Shown here one piece after another: positions 1 to 8,714 of a stretch of 64,000 nucleotides of DNA (its first letter is position 1; every line of letters begins with the position of its first letter). The notes under the pieces were generated by a model. That model was not told where the DNA came from. It ran no database searches and saw nothing but the letters and a program-made list of their open reading frames with translations. The translations under genes and the position numbers were made by a program. Origin of the DNA: Haladaptatus salinisoli (GTDB taxonomy: Archaea > Halobacteriota > Halobacteria > Halobacteriales > Haladaptataceae); NCBI RefSeq assembly GCF_020614375.1, contig NZ_CP085329.1, positions 186,001-250,000 on the forward strand. The letters run 5' to 3'.

Positions 1-1
1 C

Positions 2-292
2 GGCGTCATCTGGGTGGACAACGGCGCGATTACCAAGCAAGCGACCCATCCGAACGCCGCTCACGCGTTCATCAACTACTACCTGAACGCGAAGATCGGC
101 GCGCGCATCACCAATTGGACGTACTACGGCAGCCCGAACGAGACGGCCGAGAAGCACATCAGCGAGGACATTCTGAACAACAAGAGCATCTATCCCGACC
201 CGAAGACGATGAAGAAACTCGAATACATCCAGAACATCGGCCAGGCGACGCAGGCCTACAGCCGTGCGTGGACCGAAATCAAGAACGCCTGA
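2..292 (+). CDS. ABC transporter substrate-binding protein, polyamine (PotD) type, C-terminal part
   Basis: Only the last 96 or so residues are present; the frame is open to the left edge, so the gene begins outside the window. The fragment has the C-terminal signature of spermidine/putrescine-binding proteins: a WVDNGAI segment, then HPNAAHAFINYYLN, then a region resembling the Y-x-x-P-N hinge (YYGSPNETA). Family role: extracytoplasmic capture of a cationic small molecule for an ABC importer. The stop lies 3 bases before the ATPase start at 296, so the two genes are cotranscribed. The permease genes are not between them and presumably lie upstream. Substrate is inferred from family resemblance only. 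Confidence 0.85.
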   Translation, partial: GVIWVDNGAITKQATHPNAAHAFINYYLNAKIGARITNWTYYGSPNETAEKHISEDILNNKSIYPDPKTMKKLEYIQNIGQATQAYSRAWTEIKNA

Positions 293-295
293 CAC

Positions 296-1447
296 ATGGT
301 GAGATACGACGTTCGACTCGACGGAATCACGAAGCGGTTCGACGACGTGGTCGCGGTCGACGACGTAAGTCTCGACATCGAAGCCGGAAAGTTCCTCACC
401 TTACTCGGCCCCTCGGGGTGCGGGAAGACGACGCTACTGCGGTGTATCGACGGGTTCGAGACCCCCACGAGCGGTGACGTGTTCATCCGCGGCGAGCGAG
501 TCAACGACATTCCGCCGTTCGAGCGCGACACGAGCATGGTGTTCCAGTCCTACGCGCTGTTTCCGCACATGACCGTCGGCGAAAACGTCTCGTTCGGCCT
601 CGAAATGCAGGGGCTCCCCGACCGCGACCGGGCGACCGACGGCGGTGTCACGACGAACCGCGGGTTCGGCGCGGCCTTCAAGCGGCTCGTCGGTCGAAGC
701 GGAACCGAAGAGATAGACGCCCGCGTCGCCGAAGCGCTCGAACTGGTCGAACTTCCCGGGTACCAGGACCGGAGGGTGAGCGAGCTTTCGGGCGGCCAGC
801 AGCAACGAGTGGCGCTCGCCCGCGCGTTGATCACCCAACCGACCGTGCTGTTGCTCGACGAACCGCTCGGCGCGCTCGACCTGAAGCTTCGAAAGAACAT
901 GCAGGTCGAGCTGAAGAACCTTCAGGAGGACCTCGATACCACGTTCGTCTACGTCACGCACGACCAGGAGGAGGCGCTGACGATGAGCGACGAAATCGCG
1001 GTCATGAACGACGGTCGCCTCGAACAGCTCGGATCCGCGACGGAGATATACGAGGAGCCGGAGACGGAGTTCGTCGCCGACTTCATCGGCGAGACCAACC
1101 TCATCAGGGGTGCCTACGCCGAGACGCCGGAGGGCGCGGTCGTCGAGCGAGACGGATTCTCGTTTCGCGTGCCGCACGAACCCGACGCCGACGGGGAGGT
1201 GTCGTTCGCCGTTCGACCGGAGAAGATCAGATTAGGAGCGGACGCGCGAGGACTGGACAACGCGTTCGAGGCCGAAGTGACGGAGGAGATATACAAAGGG
1301 AACCTCGGCAAGTTCGTCGTGGAACTGCCGAACGGCCTGGAGCTCACCGTCGACATGCAGATAACCGACCGCGGCGAGTATCTCTCGACCGGTCGAACCG
1401 TGACGGTCGGGTGGTCGGCCGACAACGCCGTCGTGCTGACGCGGTGA
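296..1447 (+). CDS. ABC transporter ATP-binding protein, PotA-like
   Basis: ATPase of an importer for polyamines or related compounds, cytoplasmic face of the membrane. 383 residues. Walker A GPSGCGKTT at residues 38-46, Q-loop Gln near 84, signature LSGGQQQR at 164-171, Walker B VLLLDEP at 184-190, switch His in YVTHDQEE, then a C-terminal TOBE-type regulatory domain from about residue 240. Residues about 111-140 form an extra segment between Q-loop and signature that is longer than in typical PotA proteins and rich in Gly/Arg. Starts 3 bases after the binding-protein stop. The aldehyde dehydrogenase 49 bases downstream suggests that the imported compound is oxidised by the following genes. 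Confidence 0.93.
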   Translation: MVRYDVRLDGITKRFDDVVAVDDVSLDIEAGKFLTLLGPSGCGKTTLLRCIDGFETPTSGDVFIRGERVNDIPPFERDTSMVFQSYALFPHMTVGENVSFGLEMQGLPDRDRATDGGVTTNRGFGAAFKRLVGRSGTEEIDARVAEALELVELPGYQDRRVSELSGGQQQRVALARALITQPTVLLLDEPLGALDLKLRKNMQVELKNLQEDLDTTFVYVTHDQEEALTMSDEIAVMNDGRLEQLGSATEIYEEPETEFVADFIGETNLIRGAYAETPEGAVVERDGFSFRVPHEPDADGEVSFAVRPEKIRLGADARGLDNAFEAEVTEEIYKGNLGKFVVELPNGLELTVDMQITDRGEYLSTGRTVTVGWSADNAVVLTR

Positions 1448-1495
1448 GGGACCGACCGTGCAGGGGACGATTTCGAACACGATACCCGTTTTCCA

Positions 1496-3007
1496 ATGAC
1501 AGACTACACCGACTCACTCGGAGCGAATCACGAATCGGCGATAGAAGACGCGACCGACGGCGTCACGTTCGGCGTCGTCGTCGACGGTGCGAGCAGAGCG
1601 GCGGCAGCCGACGAGACGTTCGCGCCCGACGACCCCGCGATCGCAGCGCCCATCGCGGACGTGGCGCGCGGCCGCAGGAAAGACGTCGACGACGCGGTAG
1701 CCGCGGCGACGGCGGCGTACGAGGGCGAGTGGGGCCGGACGACGCCGATGGAACGCGGCGACGCCATTCGGGAGTGGACGGACGTGCTTCGCGACCATCT
1801 CGACGAGCTCGCCCTCCTCGAAACCCTCGAAGTCGGAAAGCCGTTATCGGCCGCGCGTGCGGACGTTTCGACGGGTCTGGACTTCTTCGAGTACTACGCG
1901 GCGGCGGCGGTCGGCGAGGAAGGGTCGGTGCCGCCCGTCGGCGAGGACTCGTTCGCGTACGTCAGGCGGGAACCGTACGGCGTGACCGGCCAGATTCTCC
2001 CGTGGAACTATCCCGTCCTCCTGATGGGCTGGAAGGTCGGCGCGGCCCTCGCGGCGGGGAACACGTCGGTGACGAAACCGGCGGAACAGGCCCCTCTGGC
2101 GGTGATACGGGCGGCTCAACTCGCGGAGGGTATCCTACCGGACGGCGCGTTGAACGTCGTTCCGGGGTTCGGCGACGAGGCGGGCGCTGCGGTCGCCGGC
2201 CACGACGGCATCCGAAAAGTATCGTTCACGGGGTCGGTTCCCGTCGGCCAGGAAGTCATGCGGGCTGCTGCGAACGACGTGACCCCCGTCACGCTGGAAC
2301 TCGGCGGGAAGAACCCGTTCGTGGTGTTTCCCGACGCGGACGTGGAAGCGGCGGCGCGGACGGCGGTCGTCGCCGGTCTCTACAACAACGGCCAGTCCTG
2401 CGACTCGGGGACCCGCCTCGTCGTCCACCGAGACGTGAAAGAGGAGTTTCTCGATCGCTACCTCGACGCCGTGGAGGCCCGGACGGTCGGCGACCCGCTT
2501 CGAGACGCGAATCAGGGACCGCTCTGTTACGCGACGCACCGGAAGAAAGTCGAAGAATACGTCGAACTCGGCGAAAAAGAGGGAGCGACCGTTCTCGCGG
2601 GTGGAAATCGTCCCGCCGACGCGGAACTCGAGAACGGATACTTCTTCGAACCGACGGTGTTCGGCGACGTGGAACCGGGGATGCGAATCGCGCAGGAGGA
2701 GGTGTTCGGCCCGGTTCAGTTCGTCTCGGAGTTCTCGACGTACGAGGAGGCCGTCGACGTGGCGAACGGGGTGACGTACGGACTCACGGCCGGCGTGTTC
2801 ACGCGGGACGCCTCGCGCGCGCACCGGGCGGCCGCGGACATCGAGGCGGGGAGCGTCTGGGTGAACCAGTACTTCGGCACCGTCCCGGGAACGCCGTTCG
2901 GCGGATTCAAGCAGTCCGGTATCGGCCGCGAGTGCGGAAAAGAGGCGCTCTCGGAGTACACGCAGAGCAAGTCCGTCCACCTTTCGCTCGGCGACCCGTC
3001 GCTTTGA
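1496..3007 (+). CDS. NAD(P)-dependent aldehyde dehydrogenase, betaine-aldehyde type
   Basis: Oxidises an aldehyde to the acid with NAD(P)+ in the cytoplasm. 503 residues, normal family length. Cofactor-binding region ILPWNYP (about 167-173) and KPAEQAP (194-200), FTGS at 244-247, general-base Glu268 in TLELGGKNP, catalytic Cys302 in NNGQSCDSGTR, and the C-terminal PFGGFKQSG signature. The numbering coincides with canonical ALDH residues 268 and 302. Lies between the polyamine-type ABC genes and a second ALDH on the same strand. Substrate cannot be fixed from sequence: betaine aldehyde and aminobutyraldehyde are both plausible given the transporter next door. Confidence 0.9.
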   Translation: MTDYTDSLGANHESAIEDATDGVTFGVVVDGASRAAAADETFAPDDPAIAAPIADVARGRRKDVDDAVAAATAAYEGEWGRTTPMERGDAIREWTDVLRDHLDELALLETLEVGKPLSAARADVSTGLDFFEYYAAAAVGEEGSVPPVGEDSFAYVRREPYGVTGQILPWNYPVLLMGWKVGAALAAGNTSVTKPAEQAPLAVIRAAQLAEGILPDGALNVVPGFGDEAGAAVAGHDGIRKVSFTGSVPVGQEVMRAAANDVTPVTLELGGKNPFVVFPDADVEAAARTAVVAGLYNNGQSCDSGTRLVVHRDVKEEFLDRYLDAVEARTVGDPLRDANQGPLCYATHRKKVEEYVELGEKEGATVLAGGNRPADAELENGYFFEPTVFGDVEPGMRIAQEEVFGPVQFVSEFSTYEEAVDVANGVTYGLTAGVFTRDASRAHRAAADIEAGSVWVNQYFGTVPGTPFGGFKQSGIGRECGKEALSEYTQSKSVHLSLGDPSL

Positions 3008-3161
3008 CGCCCTCCCCGTAACCGTTGGCCAACCGCCCCGCGCGGCGGACCAACCATCGACAGATTCGATAACCCGGCGATTCAGACGAAATCTTTACGC
3101 TGTCGGGCCCAAATCCCAGAAAGATTTTTGGCACACCTCCTCATTTGATAGGGTGACTCAC

Positions 3162-4586
3162 ATGAGACAGCTTTACATAGGCGGAGAGTGGGTCGACGCC
3201 GAGTCAAACGAAGGTATCGACGTCGATTCGCCCGTCACGGGCGAGGTCATCGACACCGTCCCCGACGCGTCCCCGCACGACGTGCGGAGAGCGGTCGAAG
3301 CGGCCCGTCGCGCACAGCGCGAACTCGAGGAGATGACCGCGTTCGAGCGGGCGGCGGTGCTCGACGAGGTGACCGACTACTTCGAGGAACACGAGGACGA
3401 AATCGCCGAACTCATCACCCGCGAAGAGGGGAAACCGCTCCACGAGTCCTACGAGGAGACCGAGTACGTCATCGAATCGAGCGACGACTACGCGCACGAC
3501 GCCATCCGCCTGTTCGGCGACGTCGTCCCCTCGGAGTTCCGGGGGCGGTTCGCGTACACCCAACGCGAGCCGTACGGTCCGTGCGCGGTTATCAGCCCGT
3601 GGAACTTCCCGCTCGAAGTCCCCGGCGGCAGCATCTACTCGGCGATCGCCACCGCCAACCCGGTGGTGTTCAAACCGGCGGAGGAGACGCCGCTGACGGC
3701 CTACCACATCGCGAAGGCGTTCGAGCGGTCGAGCCTCCCGGACGGTGCTTTCAACCTCGTCACGGGCGCGGGCGAGACCGGCGCGGAGTTGGTCGGTCAC
3801 GAGGACGTTCGGCTCATCGCCTTCACCGGTAGCACCGCGGTCGGCCAGCAGATCGCGAAGACTGCCGCGGAGCGCAACGCCCAGTGCCTGCTGGAGATGG
3901 GCGGGAAGGACCCGATTCTCGTCCTCGACGACGCCGACGTGGACCACGCCGCCGAGAGCATCGTGATGGGGAGCAACTGGAACGCCGGCCAGGTCTGCTG
4001 CGGTACCGAGCGCGTCATCACGACCGAAGGAATCCACGACGAGTTGGTCGATGCGGTGGTGGAGAAGACCGAGGCCCTCACGCTCGGCGACCCCTTCGAG
4101 GAGGGAACCGACGTGGGACCGATGGTGAGCGAACGAATCCAGCGAAAAGTCAAAGACCACGTCGACGGTGCGGTCGAGCAGGGCGCACGACTGTTGACCG
4201 GCGGCGACACCGACGGTCTGTTCTACGACCCGGCGGTGCTGGACGACGTGACCGAGCAGATGGACATCGCCACCGAGGAGACGTTCGGCCCGGTGACGCC
4301 GGTCGTCCGCGTCGACGATTACGAGGCGGCCATCGAAGTCGCCAATCGTTCGCGGTACGGCCTTCAAGCGGCCATCTTCACCGATTCGCTCGAACGGGCT
4401 CACGACGCCGCCAATCGCCTGAAGGCGGGCGGCGTCTTCGTCAACGAGACCAACAACTACTGGGAGCGGTTGCTCCCGTTCGGCGGATACGGCGAGAGCG
4501 GTTCCGGCGGCCGGTACGGAAGCAAGTGGCACCTCGAAGCGATGACGCAAACGAAGGCGGTCATGATGAACTATAAGAATTACTGA
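3162..4586 (+). CDS. Aldehyde dehydrogenase family protein, succinate-semialdehyde-like
   Basis: 474-residue ALDH, different from its neighbour at 1496 and closer to the succinate-semialdehyde/lactaldehyde branch. SPWNFP at 145-150, KPAEETP at 171-177, FTGS at 221-224, Glu245 in LLEMGGKDP, catalytic Cys279 in NAGQVCCGTER, C-terminal PFGGYGESG. I chose the ATG at 3162 rather than the GTG at 3153, because the GTG is part of a GGTGA Shine-Dalgarno-like sequence five bases before the ATG. The stop is followed after one base by the ATG of the saccharopine-dehydrogenase-like gene, so the two are translationally linked and probably act in one pathway. Confidence 0.9.
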   Translation: MRQLYIGGEWVDAESNEGIDVDSPVTGEVIDTVPDASPHDVRRAVEAARRAQRELEEMTAFERAAVLDEVTDYFEEHEDEIAELITREEGKPLHESYEETEYVIESSDDYAHDAIRLFGDVVPSEFRGRFAYTQREPYGPCAVISPWNFPLEVPGGSIYSAIATANPVVFKPAEETPLTAYHIAKAFERSSLPDGAFNLVTGAGETGAELVGHEDVRLIAFTGSTAVGQQIAKTAAERNAQCLLEMGGKDPILVLDDADVDHAAESIVMGSNWNAGQVCCGTERVITTEGIHDELVDAVVEKTEALTLGDPFEEGTDVGPMVSERIQRKVKDHVDGAVEQGARLLTGGDTDGLFYDPAVLDDVTEQMDIATEETFGPVTPVVRVDDYEAAIEVANRSRYGLQAAIFTDSLERAHDAANRLKAGGVFVNETNNYWERLLPFGGYGESGSGGRYGSKWHLEAMTQTKAVMMNYKNY

Positions 4587-4587
4587 T

Positions 4588-5721
4588 ATGAAGGTGATTT
4601 CGCTCGGCGGGTGCGGTGCGATGGGTCGCGCGACGTCCCACGAACTCGCGGAGAACGGTGACGTCGAACTGATCATCGCGGACGCCGACCGCGACGCCGC
4701 CGAGGACCTCGCCGCCGAACTCCCCGGCGAGGTCGACGCGACGAGGGTCGACGTGACCGACCGCGACCGACTGGTCGACGTACTCGTCGACGCGGACGTG
4801 GTGGCGAACGCGCTTCCCTACTCCTTCAACGTCGACGTGATGGAAGCGTGTCTGGAGGCGGACGCTCACTACCTTGACCTCGGCGGACTGTACCACAAGA
4901 CGCGAGAACAACTCGAACTCGACGGAGCGTTCGACGACGCCGGACTCACGGCGGTCCTCGGCATCGGTGCCAGCCCGGGACTGACGAACGTCGCGGCCGC
5001 GCGGGGTGCCAGCCGTCTCGATCGCGTGGACGAAGTTCACATCCGAACCGGGGCGAAAGGCGGCGGCGACGGGTTCGCTTACTCGGCCAAGACGATACTG
5101 GACGAACTCACCATGAACCCCGTCGTCTTCCATGACGGCGAGTTCGAGGAGCTCGAACCGCTCTCCGGCCGCGAAACCTACACGATGCCGGAACCCGTCG
5201 GCGAAGTGGAGGGGTTCCACAGTATCCACTCGGAACTGGCGACGATGCCCGACACCTTCGAAGGGGTCGAAACCGTGGATTTCCGGGTCGCGTTCTCGCC
5301 CGACCTCGTGAACATCTGCGACGTGCTCATCGGGTTGAACCTCACCAGCGAGGAAGAAGTCGAGTTCGCGGGGGCCGAGTTCAGTCCCCGCGAGTTCCTG
5401 GACTGGCACCTCGACCAACAGCCGAAACCCGGCGCGGTGGAGGAGTGGAAGTCGTTCCGGGTGGACGTGGTCGGCGAGGAAGACGGCGACCCCGCTCGCT
5501 ATCAGCTTACCACCGTCGTCGAGTCTCGACTCGACGACTGGGGGTTGAAGGCGACCGCGGTCTGGACGGGTGTGCCGATGGGCATCGCGGCGGAACTCGT
5601 CGGCCGCGGTGACGTGCTCGACACCGGAGCTAAGCCGCCCGAACAACTCCTCGACCCCGAACTGTTCATCGACGAACTCCGGGAGCGCGGCATCGAAATC
5701 GTCGAAACGCGGCGCGAATGA
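4588..5721 (+). CDS. Saccharopine dehydrogenase-like NAD(P)-dependent oxidoreductase
   Basis: 377 residues. N-terminal Rossmann nucleotide-binding site GGCGAMG at residues 7-13 followed by an acidic strand end (IIADADRD), a YSFNVDVMEACLEA segment and DLGGLY, all typical of the saccharopine dehydrogenase / lysine 6-dehydrogenase superfamily; GIGASPGLTN marks the start of the catalytic domain. Family members reduce or oxidise C-N bonds of amino acids with NAD(P)H. Begins one base after the ALDH stop, so tightly coupled. With two ALDHs and a polyamine-type importer, a lysine- or diamine-degrading role is the best inference, but carboxynorspermidine-synthase-like chemistry cannot be excluded. Confidence 0.85.
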   Translation: MKVISLGGCGAMGRATSHELAENGDVELIIADADRDAAEDLAAELPGEVDATRVDVTDRDRLVDVLVDADVVANALPYSFNVDVMEACLEADAHYLDLGGLYHKTREQLELDGAFDDAGLTAVLGIGASPGLTNVAAARGASRLDRVDEVHIRTGAKGGGDGFAYSAKTILDELTMNPVVFHDGEFEELEPLSGRETYTMPEPVGEVEGFHSIHSELATMPDTFEGVETVDFRVAFSPDLVNICDVLIGLNLTSEEEVEFAGAEFSPREFLDWHLDQQPKPGAVEEWKSFRVDVVGEEDGDPARYQLTTVVESRLDDWGLKATAVWTGVPMGIAAELVGRGDVLDTGAKPPEQLLDPELFIDELRERGIEIVETRRE

Positions 5722-5753
5722 GGCGGTGACGAAAGGCCACCCCGCTCGGCGGT

Positions 5754-6914
5754 TCACTGCTCCAGTTTTGCGAGCCGTTCGAGCGAACTCTGTTCGGTTT
5801 CGCGGTCGATATCCGCGCCCTCCAGCATCGAACGCATGTACTCTATCGACCGGTCGTATCGCTCGCGCTTGACCGGGTGCGGCGTTCCGTCCTTCCCGCC
5901 GTGGGCGAAGGCGTACTTCGCCGGGTCCTCCCGGGAACTCTCGGTGTCGTAGACCAACTCCGCGATCAGCGCCAGCGCTCGGAGCGAGCCCGGTCCGATT
6001 CCCTCCAGTTCCACGAGTTCCTCGTAATCGTCGGGTTGGTACTCGTAGGCTCGCTGAAGCTGGTCGAGCGCCCTCTCGGAGACGTCCACCCGACGGAGTC
6101 GGTGATGATCGGGCATCGTCAGGTCGGAACCGGCGGTCAGGTCGATTCGGGTGCGCTCGCCCTCGCTCGCGTCTCCGGCCGCTTCGCCGGTCGACGCGTC
6201 GGAACCGAAATCGGCCAACGAGCGCTGTCCTCGCAGTTCGCGCTTGAGGTGGGCCGGGTCGTCCCGCACTAGGTCCACCGACACGGCGCGGGTCTCCCCG
6301 GACGACTCGGCCGTGAGATCCAGCGGGTCGGAGCGGCGCTCCTGCGCGCAGATGGCCGTCTGGGGTTCCTCGACGAAGCTCCGGACGTCGTCGGCCAGCC
6401 AGTGGTACCGCCGCGCCGTCGAATCGCTCATCCCCTGCTGGACGACGCACCACGTCCCCGTCTCCGAAATCGCCATGGTGTGGTGGTACAGGACGTGGGA
6501 ATCCTGGACGCAGCCGTTGTCCACCGCCGCGCTCATCCGCGAGATTCGCTTCAGTTCGTCGCGGGTTTCCGCCGAGATATCGAGTCCGCTGGCGTCTATC
6601 TCGTCCGGCGTCTTTCTGGACGTCGCACCCTTCCCCCCGACCACGGCGATGCCGTGTTTCTGCGGGGAGAGCGCCGTTTTTAGCGCCCCCATCGTCGTCG
6701 TGGTGACGCCCGAGGAGTGCCAGTCGAATCCGAGGACGCACCCGAGCGCCTGGAACCAGTACGGGTCGGAAAGTCTCCTGACGAGTTCGTCCCGGCCGTA
6801 CTCCTCGACGACCGCCTCCGAGATGGCTCCGCCGAGGTCGACCATCCGGTCGAAGAGCCACCGCGGCGTGGAACCCGTGTGCAGAGGGAGGTCGGCGCTG
6901 GCGCGTCGAGTCAT
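5754..6914 (-). CDS. DUF763 domain-containing protein
   Basis: 386 residues matching the archaeal/bacterial DUF763 family along its length: N-terminal ADLPLHTGSTPRWLF, then DPYWFQALGCVLGFDWHSSGVTTT and GALKTAL, and a conserved YHWL segment. Family function is not established. No signal peptide or membrane segment is visible, so cytoplasmic. Residues around 290-310 contain a helix-hairpin-helix-like stretch (ELEGIGPGSLRALALIA), which suggests contact with nucleic acid; this is inference. Convergent with the amine-degradation unit (33 bases between the stops) and not obviously linked to it. Confidence 0.85.
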   Translation of the reverse strand: MTRRASADLPLHTGSTPRWLFDRMVDLGGAISEAVVEEYGRDELVRRLSDPYWFQALGCVLGFDWHSSGVTTTTMGALKTALSPQKHGIAVVGGKGATSRKTPDEIDASGLDISAETRDELKRISRMSAAVDNGCVQDSHVLYHHTMAISETGTWCVVQQGMSDSTARRYHWLADDVRSFVEEPQTAICAQERRSDPLDLTAESSGETRAVSVDLVRDDPAHLKRELRGQRSLADFGSDASTGEAAGDASEGERTRIDLTAGSDLTMPDHHRLRRVDVSERALDQLQRAYEYQPDDYEELVELEGIGPGSLRALALIAELVYDTESSREDPAKYAFAHGGKDGTPHPVKRERYDRSIEYMRSMLEGADIDRETEQSSLERLAKLEQ

Positions 6915-6998
6915 CGATAGCCGACGCTAGGGCGCGGAGCGGTAAGAGTGGACGGCGGGGAGTGAAAGTGACGGGGAAGGCGGCCGTTCCAAAAAAGT

Positions 6999-7400
6999 TC
7001 AGAGCTTCGCGCCGCGATTTCGCCACGCCAAGACGAGGCCCGCCACCAGCGCGACCACGACGACCGCGTGGTACACGACGTCCGGGAGGGTTCGGGGGCC
7101 GATGCCGACGATGATCGTCCAAATTCCGACGAGCGTACCGAGCAGCGCGAACGCCTGTACGCCCGCGGCGACGGCGAACAGCGAGCGCGGACGAACCAGC
7201 GTCACCGCCAAGCCCACGAGCAGCACGGTACCGAGCACGCTTTCGGCGAGCATCGCCTCGCGGTGCTCGTATCCGGAGAGGAGGATCCCCGCGTGAACTG
7301 CGGCGGCGAGGAGGAACGAGACGCCCTCCGCACCCAGCAGCGCGCGCATCGTCCGTTTCGTGGACTCTCTCCGTTTCACCCGGTTAGTCGACGTTTCCAT
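6999..7400 (-). CDS. Four-helix integral membrane protein of unknown function
   Basis: 133 residues from the ATG at 7400 (a GTG at 7424 would add eight residues). After a basic N-terminus there are four hydrophobic segments, roughly residues 23-43, 51-72, 80-105 and 112-130, ending in a short basic tail (WRNRGAKL). The pattern is that of a small haloarchaeal membrane protein; I recognise no family. It stands alone: an 84-base gap separates it from DUF763 on the same strand, and a decayed ABC transporter lies upstream. Confidence 0.7.
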   Translation of the reverse strand: METSTNRVKRRESTKRTMRALLGAEGVSFLLAAAVHAGILLSGYEHREAMLAESVLGTVLLVGLAVTLVRPRSLFAVAAGVQAFALLGTLVGIWTIIVGIGPRTLPDVVYHAVVVVALVAGLVLAWRNRGAKL

Positions 7401-7532
7401 GCCGTCTAAGACGGGGGCGGACACGTTGACCGTTTAGTCGAACACGTTCGACGTTTCGCAACGGTCGTCGGAGAGTTCCCGCCGAATCCGCGCTACTAAC
7501 GACGAACCGGCCGATTCGACGACGCCGACCGT

Positions 7533-8093
7533 CTACCGAACGGCCGAACTCGACGCTCGATCGAGGCAGTACACGACCACCGCGGCGAGCAGTAAATCGA
7601 GCGCGACGAGCACGACGAGCGACGGGACGATGACGCCCCCATTCCCACCCGGAAAGCGTGATCGTTCGGGTGGCGTCCGCCCCGTACGTGACCGGGTTCG
7701 CCGAACTGACCGCTCGAAGCCATCCCGGCAGCGCACGCTCCGGGACGAACGCCGTGCTCGCGAAGAGTAACGGGAACTGGACGAGATTCGTCGCGCGTCT
7801 CGGCGAGGCCGGCGAATTCGAGGAGGTCGTCGATCCGGTCCCTCCGGTCGTCGGCGGGAACGCCGTAGGCGCGACAGGCGAACCGGAGGTTCTCGCGGAC
7901 GGTGAGCGCCGGGTCGATGCTCGTCTCTTGAGCCATGTTACCGATCGCCTCCGAAGAACTCGCCGCTCGGGATGTCGAGCGTGACGTCGGATACCGCTTC
8001 GGTACCGTTCGAGTACGTCAGCCCGATGTCGGTCGCTTCGATGGCTTTCGCTCGCTCGCGGCCGATTTCGGTCGTGCGTCGAGGAGGTTGCAT
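7533..8093 (-). pseudogene. Decayed ABC-2 drug-type transporter (ATPase plus permease remnants)
   Basis: Pieces of a DrrA-like ATPase and DrrB-like permease are collapsed together. Near 8069-7960 the minus strand reads the ATPase N-terminus (IEATDIGLTYSNGTEAVSD, then DIPSGEFFG), but the following GLLGPNGAGKT Walker A region is missing. The sequence resumes at about 7945 with IGNMAQETSIDPALTVREN and runs to LLEFAGLAETRD. At about 7795 it jumps into the permease C-terminal region (NLVQFPLLFASTAFVPE, LPGWLRAVSSANPVTYGAD), and after one more frame change ends with a last membrane helix (SLVVLVALDLLLAAVVVY). At least two internal deletions and frame breaks remove the ATP site and most of the membrane domain, so it cannot function. 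Confidence 0.8.
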
Positions 8094-8317
8094 GGTCGTG
8101 CTCACGGCGTCTAGTAGGCCGCCACCCGCCGTCGTCGTTCGCGCGAAGATGTTCGCGGCATCCGACGGGCGATCGAACCGTCGACCGGTCGATGATTCGA
8201 AGGGACGCCGGCGGTGCCGTCGTCGTCGGAGACCGTTCTCGCGCTCGCGGACGATGGTAACGCATCCACAGAGCGCGCCGTCGAAACGGGAAGTCCGCCC
8301 GGTAGGGCGGGGAGGAA

Positions 8318-8626
8318 TCACCCCTTGGAGTACACGTTACACCACGCATCCGGGGCTATCTCCCCCTCGACGCGGCTGCACGTGCCCGCGCCGTCACCGT
8401 TTTCCGGCGGATCGTAAAACCGACAGTTCGAGCACCGCTGGTCACCTTTCGGACGATTTCGATAGTTCACCTGCGCTTTCGATGCCTTTCCGGTGATACT
8501 CGAACAACCCGCGACGGAGATGGCGCTCCCGGCTCCGAGCAACCGAAGGAATCGACGGCGTGCCGTCTTCGTGTGCGTCGGTGCGTCGAACGTGCTTTCG
8601 ACCGCGTCGGTATCGGATCGTCTCAT
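8318..8626 (-). CDS. High-potential iron-sulfur protein (HiPIP)-like Tat lipoprotein
   Basis: 102 residues from the ATG at 8626. Twin-arginine signal TARRRFLRLLGAG at about 21-33, then a lipobox ending SVAGC with Cys41, so exported folded and lipid-anchored. The mature part has Cys65-x2-Cys68, Cys83 and Cys96 followed by an aromatic/Gly tail, the HiPIP spacing for a [4Fe-4S] cluster. HiPIPs are one-electron carriers; here it would face the outside of the membrane. Divergent from the Bat-type regulator at 8715 with only 88 bases between starts, so joint regulation is plausible. Longer in-frame starts upstream would disrupt the signal peptide and were rejected. Confidence 0.8.
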   Translation of the reverse strand: MRRSDTDAVESTFDAPTHTKTARRRFLRLLGAGSAISVAGCSSITGKASKAQVNYRNRPKGDQRCSNCRFYDPPENGDGAGTCSRVEGEIAPDAWCNVYSKG

Positions 8627-8714
8627 GCCACAGAGGAAGCGGGAACGCACCGTAGTCGTTCGCTCGAACGTGTTCGCAGGTACGCGGATAAGGCCGGCCG
8701 TCGACGATACGGAT

